From NCBI GenBank assembly GCA_002421605.1, contig DISJ01000013.1:1-64000 (forward strand): a stretch of 64,000 nucleotides of DNA, read 5' to 3'. Below, piece after piece: positions 35,903-44,197 of this stretch. Position 1 is the stretch's first letter, and each line of letters starts with the position of its first letter. This DNA is from Rhodobacteraceae bacterium UBA6213. GTDB lineage: Bacteria; Pseudomonadota; Alphaproteobacteria; Rhodobacterales; Rhodobacteraceae. The position numbers and the translations under genes were made by a program. A model generated the notes under the pieces. The model saw only the letters and a program-made list of their open reading frames with translations. It had not been told where the DNA came from and did not search any database.

Positions 35903-36213
35903 TGAACGCCTTTGCCGCCGCCATCGATATGCTCTTCGCCGATCAGAACATCGGGCGCGAGGCGATCTACACATCCGATGGCGGCGCGCCTGTGCTGGTG
36001 CGCGTCGTTTCGCGGCAGGCTGATGCGATCACAGACTTCGGCGATGCGCGGCTCTGGTCGGAAACTACCCGGGTCGACCTGCGCGTCGCCGAAGTGTCTA
36101 ACCCGCGTCCTGGCGATCGCTTGGAAATCGACGGGGAGGCCTTCCTCATTCAGGGCGAGCCAGTCCGAGACCGTGAGCGGCTCATCTGGACCGTGGACTT
36201 GCGGCTCTCGTAG
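35902..36213 (+). CDS. Head-tail joining protein (gpFII-like)
   Basis: A 103-aa protein starting MNAFAAAIDMLFADQNIGRE, with a predicted beta-rich second half (TTRVDLRVAEVSN, RLEIDGEAFLIQGEP). It fits the phage head-tail joining proteins related to lambda gpFII. Its start overlaps the capsid stop, so translation is coupled. After it the phage operon is interrupted by a leftward cargo gene. Confidence 0.78.
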   Translation: MNAFAAAIDMLFADQNIGREAIYTSDGGAPVLVRVVSRQADAITDFGDARLWSETTRVDLRVAEVSNPRPGDRLEIDGEAFLIQGEPVRDRERLIWTVDLRLS

Positions 36214-36253
36214 ACTGCTGGTGATCTGAAACGCCGACGACCAGCGGATAAGT

Positions 36254-36541
36254 TCACTTGAACCGCTTCATCGCACTTTGGAACGAGTCCGAGATACTGG
36301 CCCAAGCAGCTTGAAAACCTTTGCTCATATCGTCCCAGGCGGCGTCCGATGCCTGCTGCGCCTCCTTCATTTTCGCCTCGGCCTCATCGCGTTGCTTTCG
36401 CAATTCGGCAAGCTGCTTCTCGTATTCGATCTTCGCATCGGCCTGCGCTACTTTGGCGTTTGCCTGAATCTTGTCGATCTCTGCGTTCCACTTGTCGATA
36501 TTCGCCTTGGCCTTCTCCACATACGCTTCACGATCAATCAT
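36254..36541 (-). CDS. Coiled-coil stress-type protein (moron)
   Basis: A 95-aa almost wholly helical protein. Residues about 5-65 form a continuous coiled coil (Lys/Glu/Ala-rich, IDKWNAEIDKIQANAKVAQ), and the C-terminal 25 residues form an amphipathic helix (AAWDDMSKGFQAAWASISDS). It resembles the small sll1863-type stress-response proteins, by eye only. ATG 36541 has GGGAGG upstream, which decides the start. It lies on the - strand between two phage genes, and the local sequence is less GC-rich than its neighbours. This is typical of a moron. Confidence 0.72.
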   Translation of the reverse strand: MIDREAYVEKAKANIDKWNAEIDKIQANAKVAQADAKIEYEKQLAELRKQRDEAEAKMKEAQQASDAAWDDMSKGFQAAWASISDSFQSAMKRFK

Positions 36542-36609
36542 CGTTTTCCTCCCGGTTCTGAAGTTGAAATGAATGTTCATAGTAACCTGAAAATGAGGCT
36601 TTTGGAAAT

Positions 36610-37236
36610 TTGAGGCTAAAACTCGACATCGGCCCGGACATCGTCGTGATGATGGCAGCCGAGGTGACGGCGGGCGAACGCGCCGTGACTGCTGCCCTGC
36701 GCGAGGCGGGCACCGGCCTGAAATCCGCCTGGCGCACCCAGATCGCCGGCGCCGGGCTGGGCACACGCCTCGGCAACTCGATCCGCCTTGCCAGCTATCC
36801 GAGGTCGGGGGAAAGCCTCGATGCGGCGGCACTGGTCTGGTCCAAGGCGCCAGTGATCGTCGGCGCGCATGACACCGGCCCGCTGATCCGCTCGAAAAAC
36901 GGCTTCTGGCTTGCAATCCCCACCACAGCGGCGGGCAAATCCACGCGCGGAGGCCGGACCACCCCCGGCGAATGGGAACGCCGCACTGGTTTGCGGTTGC
37001 GGTTCATCTATCGACGCCGGGGGCCGAGCTTGTTGGTGGCGGAGGGACGGTTGAACACAAAAGGCCGCGCCGTCGCGTCTCGCTCAAAAGCCGGACGTGG
37101 GGCGACAACGGTGCCGATCTTCCTGTTGGTGCCGCAGGTCAAGCTGCCGAAGCGGCTGGACCTCGCGCGCGATGCCGAGCGGGCGTTGGACGGCGTGCCG
37201 GGGTTGATTGTGGCGAAGTGGATATCTTCACGTTGA
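36610..37236 (+). CDS. DUF6441-like phage tail-joining protein
   Basis: A 208-aa protein with basic C-terminal half. Landmarks are LKSAWRTQIAGAGLGTRL (about 38-55) and IRSKNGFWLAIPTTAAG (about 93-109). It resembles DUF6441 proteins, the counterparts of lambda gpZ/HK97 gp10-type tail completion factors. The only start in reach is a TTG at 36610, and the 68-bp gap to the leftward moron is short. The moron may therefore have replaced its original start region. Confidence 0.72.
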   Translation: MRLKLDIGPDIVVMMAAEVTAGERAVTAALREAGTGLKSAWRTQIAGAGLGTRLGNSIRLASYPRSGESLDAAALVWSKAPVIVGAHDTGPLIRSKNGFWLAIPTTAAGKSTRGGRTTPGEWERRTGLRLRFIYRRRGPSLLVAEGRLNTKGRAVASRSKAGRGATTVPIFLLVPQVKLPKRLDLARDAERALDGVPGLIVAKWISSR

Positions 37237-37312
37237 CGGCAAAAGCAGTTCATTTGAACTTGATAAATGGCTCACATGGTCTTATCTTTCTTTCCTTGAG
37301 AGGAGGACACAC

Positions 37313-37702
37313 ATGGAAAACGCAATCAAGGAACGCTCGCGCAACGATGTTCAGTCGGTCGCTCTGAAGGCCTTTAGCAGAATTGCCGAGGCGTGGTCTG
37401 TCACCGGCCCGGAGGCAGCTTCTCTCGTAGATATGACCGAAAGCACCTGGAAGCGCGCCAAGCGGCCAGGCTACGCAGGTGTCCTGACGCGCGATCAGAT
37501 GCTGCGCCTGAGCGGTTTGATCGGTCTCTTCAAGTCGTTGGAACTCTTCTTCAATGCCCCGATTTCGGGGCAATGGATCAAGCTCCCGAACAAAGGGCCC
37601 GAGTTCGACGGCCAGCGCCCGATCGACGCCATGATCGCCGGAGGCTTGCCGAAGATCCTTCGGGTGCGCGCCTACGTCGACGCATTGCGAGGTGGCGTTT
37701 GA
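37313..37702 (+). CDS. Xre/MbcA/ParS-type antitoxin
   Basis: A 129-aa antitoxin of the RES-Xre class. The N-terminal part (about 20-70) is an Xre-like HTH (GPEAASLVDMTESTWKRAK). The C-terminal DUF2384 domain (about 75-129, FFNAPISGQWIKLPN, IDAMIAGGLPKILRVRAYVD) binds the toxin active site. Such antitoxins also repress their own promoter, which would lie in 37237-37312. AGGAGGA stands before ATG 37313. Its stop overlaps the toxin start. Confidence 0.88.
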   Translation: MENAIKERSRNDVQSVALKAFSRIAEAWSVTGPEAASLVDMTESTWKRAKRPGYAGVLTRDQMLRLSGLIGLFKSLELFFNAPISGQWIKLPNKGPEFDGQRPIDAMIAGGLPKILRVRAYVDALRGGV

Positions 37703-38391
37703 AGATTACGTCGATCAACGACCGTGGACTGGTCCGACTGATATCGGAAACCCATCACAAACCTCCGGTCTTGCGCGGACTTGTGGATACGGATGAAGAA
37801 GCTACGATTCTTGCCGAGTTGGAAGGCGAAACCAGCGCGCGGCTCGTTGCCGAAAGCGAAGGCAGCATCGCTCTGGATCGACGTGAACTGGTCTTTGCCC
37901 GACGGGCGCATGATCTGAAGGTCTACGGCCAAAGTCACATCAATGCGGCGTTCACCTACACCCGAACTTTCGGCAACCGCTTCAACAGTGGTGATCGCGG
38001 TGCGTGGTACTGCAGTTACGACGTGATCACTTCGGCCGAAGAAGTCGGGTTTCACCGTGGGCGAGAGCTGGGTTATGTCGGCACTTACGTCGATGAGGCA
38101 CGCTACATCGAACTCCTGGCCGACTTCATCGGCGATTTCCCGGATCTGGCGGACGAACCGGTTCATCCTGCTCTGAACGTAGATCCTGTGGCGGGATATC
38201 CGCAGGGCCAGACGCTGGCTCTGGCACTTCGCCAGCAAGGACATCGGGGTCTGCTCTATCCCTCGGTCCGACGAACCGGTGGCCGCTGCTTCGTGGCTTT
38301 CGACCCCGGCATCATCCAGAACGTTCGCCCCGGCGCGCGCTGGAAGCTCACCTGGAATGGCACGCCTGAATACTCGATAGAAGCACTTTGA
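37699..38391 (+). CDS. RES-domain toxin (NAD-consuming)
   Basis: A 230-aa RES-domain protein. RES toxins degrade NAD+ by phosphorolysis and halt growth. Landmarks are FNSGDRGAWYCSYDVITSAEEV (as FNSGDRGAWYCS and YDVITSAEE, about 95-120), with the conserved Arg/Tyr/Glu environment, and the C-terminal QGHRGLLYPSVRR (about 180-192). The start is TTG 37699, overlapping the antitoxin stop (TTGA). With the antitoxin it forms a two-gene cassette placed inside the phage tail operon, in the same direction. Confidence 0.88.
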   Translation: MKITSINDRGLVRLISETHHKPPVLRGLVDTDEEATILAELEGETSARLVAESEGSIALDRRELVFARRAHDLKVYGQSHINAAFTYTRTFGNRFNSGDRGAWYCSYDVITSAEEVGFHRGRELGYVGTYVDEARYIELLADFIGDFPDLADEPVHPALNVDPVAGYPQGQTLALALRQQGHRGLLYPSVRRTGGRCFVAFDPGIIQNVRPGARWKLTWNGTPEYSIEAL

Positions 38392-38462
38392 GCCTTGCTC
38401 GAAGTGAGCGCACGATCTCGATCCGCGGATTGGCCCCATCGACCGAGAAGGCCCCCCAAACA

Positions 38463-38882
38463 ATGCCCACCCTCCGCGAAACCATCCTCACCGCGCTGCA
38501 CGCGCGGCTCACGGTCTTGCCCGCCACCGCTCTGCGCGGCGACGTGCTGCCCGAGCGCGTGCCCTCCGATGGCCTCTTGATCCTGCGCGACGGTGAGCCG
38601 GGGGAGCCCGAGGTTACGCTGTCGCCCCTGCGCCACCATTTCCAGCACCGCGCCGAGATCGAGGCGGTGGTGCAGGGCGGCGATCGGGACGCCGCGTTTG
38701 ACACGCTCTGCGCCAGTATCGGCGCGGCGATTGCAGCCGACCGCACGCTGGGCGGCCTTTGCGACTGGGTCGAGGCGGAAGCGCCGCGCCCGGTTGATCT
38801 GCCGGTCGAAGGTGCCGCCAGCCTGAAGGCGGCCGTCGTCACCGTCGTGCTGCACTATTCCACGAGTGATCCGCTCGCCTGA
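38463..38882 (+). CDS. Tail terminator / minor tail protein (gpU-like)
   Basis: A 139-aa protein starting MPTLRETILTALHARLTVLP. Strands and helices (HHFQHRAEIEAVVQGGD, ASLKAAVVTVVLHYSTSDP) are arranged as in lambda gpU-type tail terminators. The position just before the tail tube gene supports this. Homologues are sometimes misnamed acyl-CoA transferases. It follows the toxin by 71 bp. Confidence 0.72.
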   Translation: MPTLRETILTALHARLTVLPATALRGDVLPERVPSDGLLILRDGEPGEPEVTLSPLRHHFQHRAEIEAVVQGGDRDAAFDTLCASIGAAIAADRTLGGLCDWVEAEAPRPVDLPVEGAASLKAAVVTVVLHYSTSDPLA

Positions 38883-38921
38883 CCAAGGCACCGATCCAAC
38901 CCCCACAAAAAGGAGACACCC

Positions 38922-39860
38922 ATGGCACGTGCGCAAGGCGCGCGGGCGCAAATGGCGCTGGCGTTCGAGACGATTTACGGCACGCCGCCGGTTGGCGGCT
39001 ACACGCGGATGCCCTTTGCAAGCACGACGCTTGGCGCCGAGCAACCGCTCCTGGGCAATGAGCTCCTGGGCTTTGGCCGCGATCCGCTGGCGCCGATCAA
39101 GGACGCGGTGACGGTCGATGGCGATGTGGTGGTGCCGATCGATGCGGACGGCTTTGGTATCTGGCTGAAGGCGGCGTTCGGGGCGCCTACCACCACCGGC
39201 ACCGGACCCTACACCCATGAGTTCCGCTCAGGCGGCTGGAGCTTGCCCTCGATGTCAATCGAGACGGCAATGCCCGAGGTGCCGCGCTTTGCGATGTATT
39301 CAGGCTGCATGCTCGATCAACTCTCATGGCAGGTGCAGCGCTCGGGGCTTTTGACCGCCACCGTAAAGCTGGTGGCGCAGGGCGAAACGGTGGGCACGGC
39401 CACGAGCGCGGGCACGCCTGCCGATCTGGCGCTGAAGCGGTTCGGGCATTTCAACGGCGCGATCAGCCGCAATGGCGCGGCGCTGGGCAACCTCGTCTCG
39501 GCCGAGATCACCTATGCCAACAATCTCGACCGGATCGAGACCATCCGCGCCGATGGCAAGATCGAGGGCGCGGACCCGTCGATTGCCGCCCTCACCGGGC
39601 GCATCGAGGTGCGCTTTGCCGACAACACCCTCGTGAGCCAGGCGCTGAACGGCGATCCTTGCGAGATTTCCTTCGCCTATGCGCTGCCCTCGGGCGAAAG
39701 CCTGACACTGACCGCGCACGCCGTCTATCTGCCGCGCCCGCGGCTCGAGATCGCCGGGCCGCAGGGCGTGCAGGCGCGGTTCGACTGGCAGGCGGCGAGA
39801 GACGCCACGCTGGGGCGCATGTGCACCGTCACCCTTGTCAATTCAGTGGAGGCATACTGA
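38922..39860 (+). CDS. Phage tail tube protein
   Basis: A 312-aa major tail protein. The N-terminus MARAQGARAQMALAFETIYG and repeated beta strands are typical of alphaproteobacterial phage tail tube proteins. It stacks as hexamers around the tape measure. AAGGAG stands before ATG 38922. The stop overlaps the next start (TGATG), and the following genes are the chaperone and tape measure, the standard order. Confidence 0.85.
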   Translation: MARAQGARAQMALAFETIYGTPPVGGYTRMPFASTTLGAEQPLLGNELLGFGRDPLAPIKDAVTVDGDVVVPIDADGFGIWLKAAFGAPTTTGTGPYTHEFRSGGWSLPSMSIETAMPEVPRFAMYSGCMLDQLSWQVQRSGLLTATVKLVAQGETVGTATSAGTPADLALKRFGHFNGAISRNGAALGNLVSAEITYANNLDRIETIRADGKIEGADPSIAALTGRIEVRFADNTLVSQALNGDPCEISFAYALPSGESLTLTAHAVYLPRPRLEIAGPQGVQARFDWQAARDATLGRMCTVTLVNSVEAY

Positions 39861-40297
39861 TGTACCGACTCAACCTTTCCCGCGAGCCGGAATGGCTCGA
39901 GCTTGCCCCCGGACTGCGTTTGCTGCTGGCACCGATGAGCACCGCGCTAATGATGGCGGCACGCACCGATCCTGCGGTGCAGGAGCTTCCCGAGGATGCC
40001 AGCAACGACACCCGCGGCATGGTCTTCGCCCGAGCGCTTGCCCGCCGCGCGCTGCTCGACTGGGAGGGGGTAGGTGACACCGCGGGCGAACCGCTACCCG
40101 TCACCCCCGAGGGGATCGACGCGCTCTTGGACATCTTCCCGATCTTCGACGCTTTCCAGACCGAATTCGTAGGCAAGGGTCTGATGCTGGACGCCGAGGG
40201 AAACGCCTCTGCGCCCTCGCCGACTGGCAGTTCGGTGGGGGCGATCGCTACTGCGCCGCCTGTGACGGCGTCTGCCCTGATTGCCCGGCGCGGCTGA
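39860..40297 (+). CDS. Tail assembly chaperone (gpG-like)
   Basis: A 145-aa protein that stands between tail tube and tape measure, the place of lambda G. In-frame translation ends at 40297. A GGGAAAC slippery heptamer at 40198-40204, in the proper X XXY YYZ register (G GGA AAC), lets a fraction of ribosomes slip back one base and continue in the -1 frame to 40527. The chaperone holds the tape measure protein during tail assembly. The last 30 residues of the unshifted form are Ala/Ser/Pro-rich. Confidence 0.82.
   Translation: MYRLNLSREPEWLELAPGLRLLLAPMSTALMMAARTDPAVQELPEDASNDTRGMVFARALARRALLDWEGVGDTAGEPLPVTPEGIDALLDIFPIFDAFQTEFVGKGLMLDAEGNASAPSPTGSSVGAIATAPPVTASALIARRG
40198..40204 (+). promoter_or_regulatory. 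Programmed -1 ribosomal frameshift site
   Basis: The heptamer GGGAAAC is positioned so that GGA and AAC are the zero-frame codons, which re-pair as GGG and AAA after slipping. It lies where the -1 frame is open (from 40075 to its stop at 40527). Lambda G/T uses the near-identical GGGAAAG. Position and register both fit a functional site. Confidence 0.8.
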
Positions 40298-40527
40298 ACC
40301 GGCCGCAAAGCCGCGAGGGCGAACAGGTCTGGGGTCTGGTCGGTCGCATCGGCGGCCAGCTACGCGTCGCGGGTTCTGCGGTGATTGGCTGGGACATGGG
40401 CGCGGTCCTAGCTATGGCGCAGGCGCTGGGCGCGAGCCCCCGCGCCGTGGCCGAGTTCCTGCCCGGCATCGAGGCTGTGATGGTGCGCAAGATGAACGAA
40501 CGATTGGGGAGCGGCGAGGATGGCTGA
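40204..40527 (+). CDS. Frameshift extension of the tail chaperone (gpT-like part of GT)
   Basis: A 107-codon -1 frame continuation that lacks its own good start codon. It reads RLCALADWQFGGGDRYCAAC and then CPDCP, a four-Cys zinc-binding motif, followed by a helical region ending MNERLGSGEDG. The predicted GT fusion is 39860-40527, about 222 residues. In lambda, GT recruits the tape measure protein while G coats it. The stop overlaps the tape measure start by 8 bp. Confidence 0.75.
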   Translation, partial: RLCALADWQFGGGDRYCAACDGVCPDCPARLNRPQSREGEQVWGLVGRIGGQLRVAGSAVIGWDMGAVLAMAQALGASPRAVAEFLPGIEAVMVRKMNERLGSGEDG

Positions 40528-42928
40528 GAAACGGATTTCTGTCCGGCTTTCCGCAGAAGGCGGCAAACAGGTGCGCGCCGAGTTGACCGGTATCGGCACT
40601 GCCGGGGCCGAGGGGTTTGGCCGGGTCTCGCGCGAGGCGGAGGCGGCAAATGCGCGGCTGGCGGCCTTCGCGCGCCGCGCCGGGGTGGTCGCGGCGGCGG
40701 CGGCAACTGCGGCGGCCGCTGCGGGGGTTGCACTGATCCGCTCTGGCCTTCAAGGTGTCGATGCGCAGGCCAAGCTCGCGCAGTCGATGGACACGACGGT
40801 CGCGAGCATCCAGACGCTGACCTGGGCGGGCGAGCTTGCGGGCGTGTCGCTCGGCGAGATCGAACAGGCAGCGGGGATGCTGACACGGCGGCTGAGCGAA
40901 GCCGCGACGGGTGCCGGGCCCGCGGTGGCGGCACTGGCCAAGCTGCATCTTGCGGCCAAAGATCTGCAGGCGCTGCCGCTCGATGAACGTATTGCCGCGA
41001 TCCAGGATGCGCTAGTGGCCTACGTGCCCGAAGCGGAACGCGCTGCGGTGGCCTCTGATCTCTTCGGCGACCGCGCTTCGCTCGTCTTCACCCGCATTGA
41101 TACTGCAACTCTGCGCCAGGCGAGTGCCGATGTGCGGGCCTTCGGTGTCGTCGTCTCGCAAACCGACGCCGCCCAGATCGAGCGCACCAATGACGCAATC
41201 GCCCGGCTTGGGCTGGTTGGCCGCGGCATGGCCAACCAGCTCGCGGTGGCCGCAGCCCCGGCACTCGAAGCCCTGGCCAATTCCATGGCGCGGCTTGCGG
41301 CAGTAACCGGGCCGGTGGGTGGGGCTATCAATGCACTGCTCGACAATCTCGACCGCTTTGCGGCCTACGCCAGCGCAGCGGCGGTGGCGATGGTACTGCG
41401 CATGACCCCGGCAGTGCTCGCCGGCGCGCTTGCAGTCGGCCGGCTAACCCAAGCGCTGGTGCTGAGCCGTGCCGCGCTCATTCGTACCGGCTGGGGTGCT
41501 GCGGTGGTGCTCGCAGGCGAGTTGGCCTACCGGATCGGGCAGATGGGCGAAGCGGCGGACGCATCTTCCGCGGCGCAAACCCGGATGAACGAAGCGCTGG
41601 GGATCTATGCGCAGGTTGGCGGCCCCAATGCGCGAGCCGAGGCAATTGCGGCGACGCAAGCCTATGTCAACGAAGCGGCCTCAAAGCTTGAAAGCGCCGA
41701 AGCCTCGCTCGCACTCCTGCGCGCCATGCAGCAGGAGGCCCAGGCACGGGTTCCGGAAGGTTTTACTGCTGGCGCTTTCGCCAATGACATGGCGGCCAAT
41801 GATCTGCGTCTTGCGGTCGAAGCGGCCGAGAAGCTGCAGGGCGAGTTGGCCGAGGCGCGCGCCCGGCTGAAGGAGATCGAGGCCACAGATCCGGCGGCAC
41901 CTCTGGTCGTGGCCAGCAATGCGGCCGCCGCCTTGGGCGGGCAACTGGCAACAGCGACCTCGCGCGCGACGCGCCTCACGCAAGCGTTGCGCAAGGCGCC
42001 AGAAGCCATCGCCAGCCTGCAGGATCAGGCGGCGGTGATCTCGGCCGGGCTTAATGCTGCGGCGATGGGCTATGACCGGCTTGGCATCTCGGCGGCGCAG
42101 TACCGTGCAGGGCTTGAGCGAGAATACGGGCTGGCGCAGCTCACGCATTACGAGCAGCGGCAGTTAGCGCAAGAACAGATCGATGCGCGCGTAGCACTTT
42201 ATGAGGCGAACCAGCGCCGCCAAGCCCAGCTCGACGCCTATCTTGCCGGACTGGAGGTGCTGCCTGAGGCGGAAGCCGCTGCTGGCGGTGCCGCGGTTGT
42301 TGCCGCCGAACAAGCCGCTACCGGCTGGGCGGCGGTGACGCAGGCACTTGGCGATTATGCCACAACCGCCGCCGACTGGGGCAAAGGCCTAGGTGACACG
42401 CTCTCCCGCGCGTTCCAGAGCGCGGAGTCAGCATTCAGAAGTTTTGCAATGACCGGCAAGCTCGACTTCAAGGGCCTCGTGCAATCAATCCTCGCCGATC
42501 TCGCGACGCTTGCCTTCAAGAGCGCCGTGCTGGGGCCGATCGCCAAATGGCTCGGTGGTGCGTTCCCTTCGCTCTTTGCCCCGGTGTCGCATGCAGGCGG
42601 CATGGTCGGGGCCGCAGCACCGATGCGCGCGGTCCCGGCCCTCGCCTTCGCCGGAGCCCCGCGTCTGCATTCCGGCGGCTGGGCCGGGCTTGCCCCGGAT
42701 GAGGTGCCGACCATCCTGCAGCGCGGCGAGCGAGTGCTGTCGCGCCGCGAAGTGGCGGCGGGGATGGGTGCCAATGGCGGCGGCGTCAGCATTAGCATCG
42801 ACGCGCGCGGCGCGGTGGCAGGTGTGGCCGAGCAGATCGATGCCAAGTTGCGCGCCGCGATCCCCGAGATTGCGCGTATCGCAAAGGCGAGCGTTGCCGA
42901 CGGGCGGCGGCGTGGCCATGCAATTTAA
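40520..42928 (+). CDS. Phage tail tape measure protein
   Basis: An 802-aa tape measure protein. Early residues (1-60) begin MAEKRISVRLSAEGGKQVRA. Ala-rich hydrophobic helices lie near 50-70 (VVAAAAATAAAAAGVALIR) and 270-310. A long helical rod region runs to about 600. The C-terminus (about 640-700, SRAFQSAESAFRSFAMTGKLDF) is typical for lambda-family tape measures. Its length sets tail length. It follows the GT frameshift gene as expected. Confidence 0.9.
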   Translation: MAEKRISVRLSAEGGKQVRAELTGIGTAGAEGFGRVSREAEAANARLAAFARRAGVVAAAAATAAAAAGVALIRSGLQGVDAQAKLAQSMDTTVASIQTLTWAGELAGVSLGEIEQAAGMLTRRLSEAATGAGPAVAALAKLHLAAKDLQALPLDERIAAIQDALVAYVPEAERAAVASDLFGDRASLVFTRIDTATLRQASADVRAFGVVVSQTDAAQIERTNDAIARLGLVGRGMANQLAVAAAPALEALANSMARLAAVTGPVGGAINALLDNLDRFAAYASAAAVAMVLRMTPAVLAGALAVGRLTQALVLSRAALIRTGWGAAVVLAGELAYRIGQMGEAADASSAAQTRMNEALGIYAQVGGPNARAEAIAATQAYVNEAASKLESAEASLALLRAMQQEAQARVPEGFTAGAFANDMAANDLRLAVEAAEKLQGELAEARARLKEIEATDPAAPLVVASNAAAALGGQLATATSRATRLTQALRKAPEAIASLQDQAAVISAGLNAAAMGYDRLGISAAQYRAGLEREYGLAQLTHYEQRQLAQEQIDARVALYEANQRRQAQLDAYLAGLEVLPEAEAAAGGAAVVAAEQAATGWAAVTQALGDYATTAADWGKGLGDTLSRAFQSAESAFRSFAMTGKLDFKGLVQSILADLATLAFKSAVLGPIAKWLGGAFPSLFAPVSHAGGMVGAAAPMRAVPALAFAGAPRLHSGGWAGLAPDEVPTILQRGERVLSRREVAAGMGANGGGVSISIDARGAVAGVAEQIDAKLRAAIPEIARIAKASVADGRRRGHAI

Positions 42929-42943
42929 ACGAAAGCCGCCCCG

Positions 42944-43537
42944 ATGATCCCTGAACTGTCCCTGACCCTGGTGCAATCGCTCGAGCGCCGCCTGGTCACT
43001 GCAACTTCGCTTGCGGTCTCGCCGTTCACCGGATCGGCACAACTGCAGGACTGGGGCGGCGAGTGGTGGGAGTATCAGATCGAGATGGCCCAGATGCAGG
43101 GGCGCGATGGCCGCCGCCTCGCGGCCTTCTTCGCGCAACTGGGCGGCGCGCGCGGGCGGTTTTTGTTTCGCGATCCGGCCATCCTGCAAAGCCCCGGCGC
43201 AGGTGACCCGGTGGTTGATGGCGCCGGGCAGTCGGGCAATCTTCTGGCCACCCGCGGCTGGGTGCCGGAAGTGCCCGCACTGCTGGCGGGCGACTTTGTC
43301 TCGCTCGGTTCGGACAGCGCAACGCGGCTTTATCAGGTCACTGTGGATGCCACCGCCGATGCTGCGGGGCGCGCGACGCTGAGCCTAGTGCCGCGGCTGC
43401 GCGCGAGCCCCGCCGACGGCACATCGCTCGAGGTTGCAACCCCGGCGGTGCTTTTGCGCCTTGCCGCCCCGGTGCCTGCCCGGATCGGCCGCGCCGACAG
43501 CTACCGCTTTTCTTTCACCGCCCGCGAGGCACTATGA
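42944..43537 (+). CDS. Phage distal tail protein (GTA g12-like position)
   Basis: A 197-aa protein with mostly beta structure; WWEYQIEMAQMQGRDGRRLA (given as WWEYQIEMAQMQ, about 42-53) and GGARGRFLFRDP are its clearest segments. It follows the tape measure, the place of the distal tail protein in lambda-like and gene-transfer-agent tails (DUF2460 position). Family membership is inferred from position. The stop overlaps the next start (ATGA). Confidence 0.7.
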   Translation: MIPELSLTLVQSLERRLVTATSLAVSPFTGSAQLQDWGGEWWEYQIEMAQMQGRDGRRLAAFFAQLGGARGRFLFRDPAILQSPGAGDPVVDGAGQSGNLLATRGWVPEVPALLAGDFVSLGSDSATRLYQVTVDATADAAGRATLSLVPRLRASPADGTSLEVATPAVLLRLAAPVPARIGRADSYRFSFTAREAL

Positions 43538-44094
43538 GCCGCGAACTCACCTCGACCTTTGCCGCCGCCCTTGCCGAGGCAGAGCTGCGGCCTGCGCTGT
43601 TCTTCGAAGGCGCCTTCGCCACCGGCTGGCTGCGGCTCTGGTCGGGACTGGGCGAGACCACTTGGAATGGGCACACCTGGGCCGGGGCAGGATCGCTGCT
43701 CGGGATCGGCGGCATCGACGAGCGCGGTGAGGTGGTGGCCTCGGGCACCACGATCTCGCTCTCTGGCGTGCCGCTCGACATGGTGCAATTGGCGATCGGC
43801 GAGGCCCGCCAGGGCTTGCCCGGCCGGATCTGGCTGGCGCTGTTAGGAGAGGGCGGCAGCATCATCGCCGACCCGGTGCAGGCCTTTGCCGGTCGCCTCG
43901 ATGTACCGCAGATCACCGACGATGCAGAGACCTGCACCGTGACCCTCAGCTACGAGAGCCGGTTGATTGATCTCACTACCCCGCGCTCCTGGCGCTACAC
44001 GCATGAAAGCCAGCAGGCGCTCTATCCAGGCGATCGGGGGTTCGAGTATGTCACCGCCATTCAGGACAAGGAGGTCACCTGGGGTCGGGGATGA
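43534..44094 (+). CDS. Phage tail hub protein (GTA g13-like position)
   Basis: A 186-aa protein starting MSRELTSTFAAALAEAELRP, beta-rich, with LRLWSGLGETTWNGHTWAGAG (as WSGLGETTWNGHTW) and a C-terminus VTAIQDKEVTWGRG. The position and size fit hub proteins that precede the NlpC/P60-like gene. After its stop comes a leftward three-gene cargo block, which separates it from its usual partner at 46345. It looks complete. Confidence 0.68.
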   Translation: MSRELTSTFAAALAEAELRPALFFEGAFATGWLRLWSGLGETTWNGHTWAGAGSLLGIGGIDERGEVVASGTTISLSGVPLDMVQLAIGEARQGLPGRIWLALLGEGGSIIADPVQAFAGRLDVPQITDDAETCTVTLSYESRLIDLTTPRSWRYTHESQQALYPGDRGFEYVTAIQDKEVTWGRG

Positions 44095-44197
44095 ATGGGG
44101 GTTAATTTCGGCGAAAGCGCGCGATTTCTCTGAAGCCGATAGGTCACCAAGGCTCGGCAACTGCTCTCGGGGGAGATCCTTGCGGCGCTGCGTTCCG

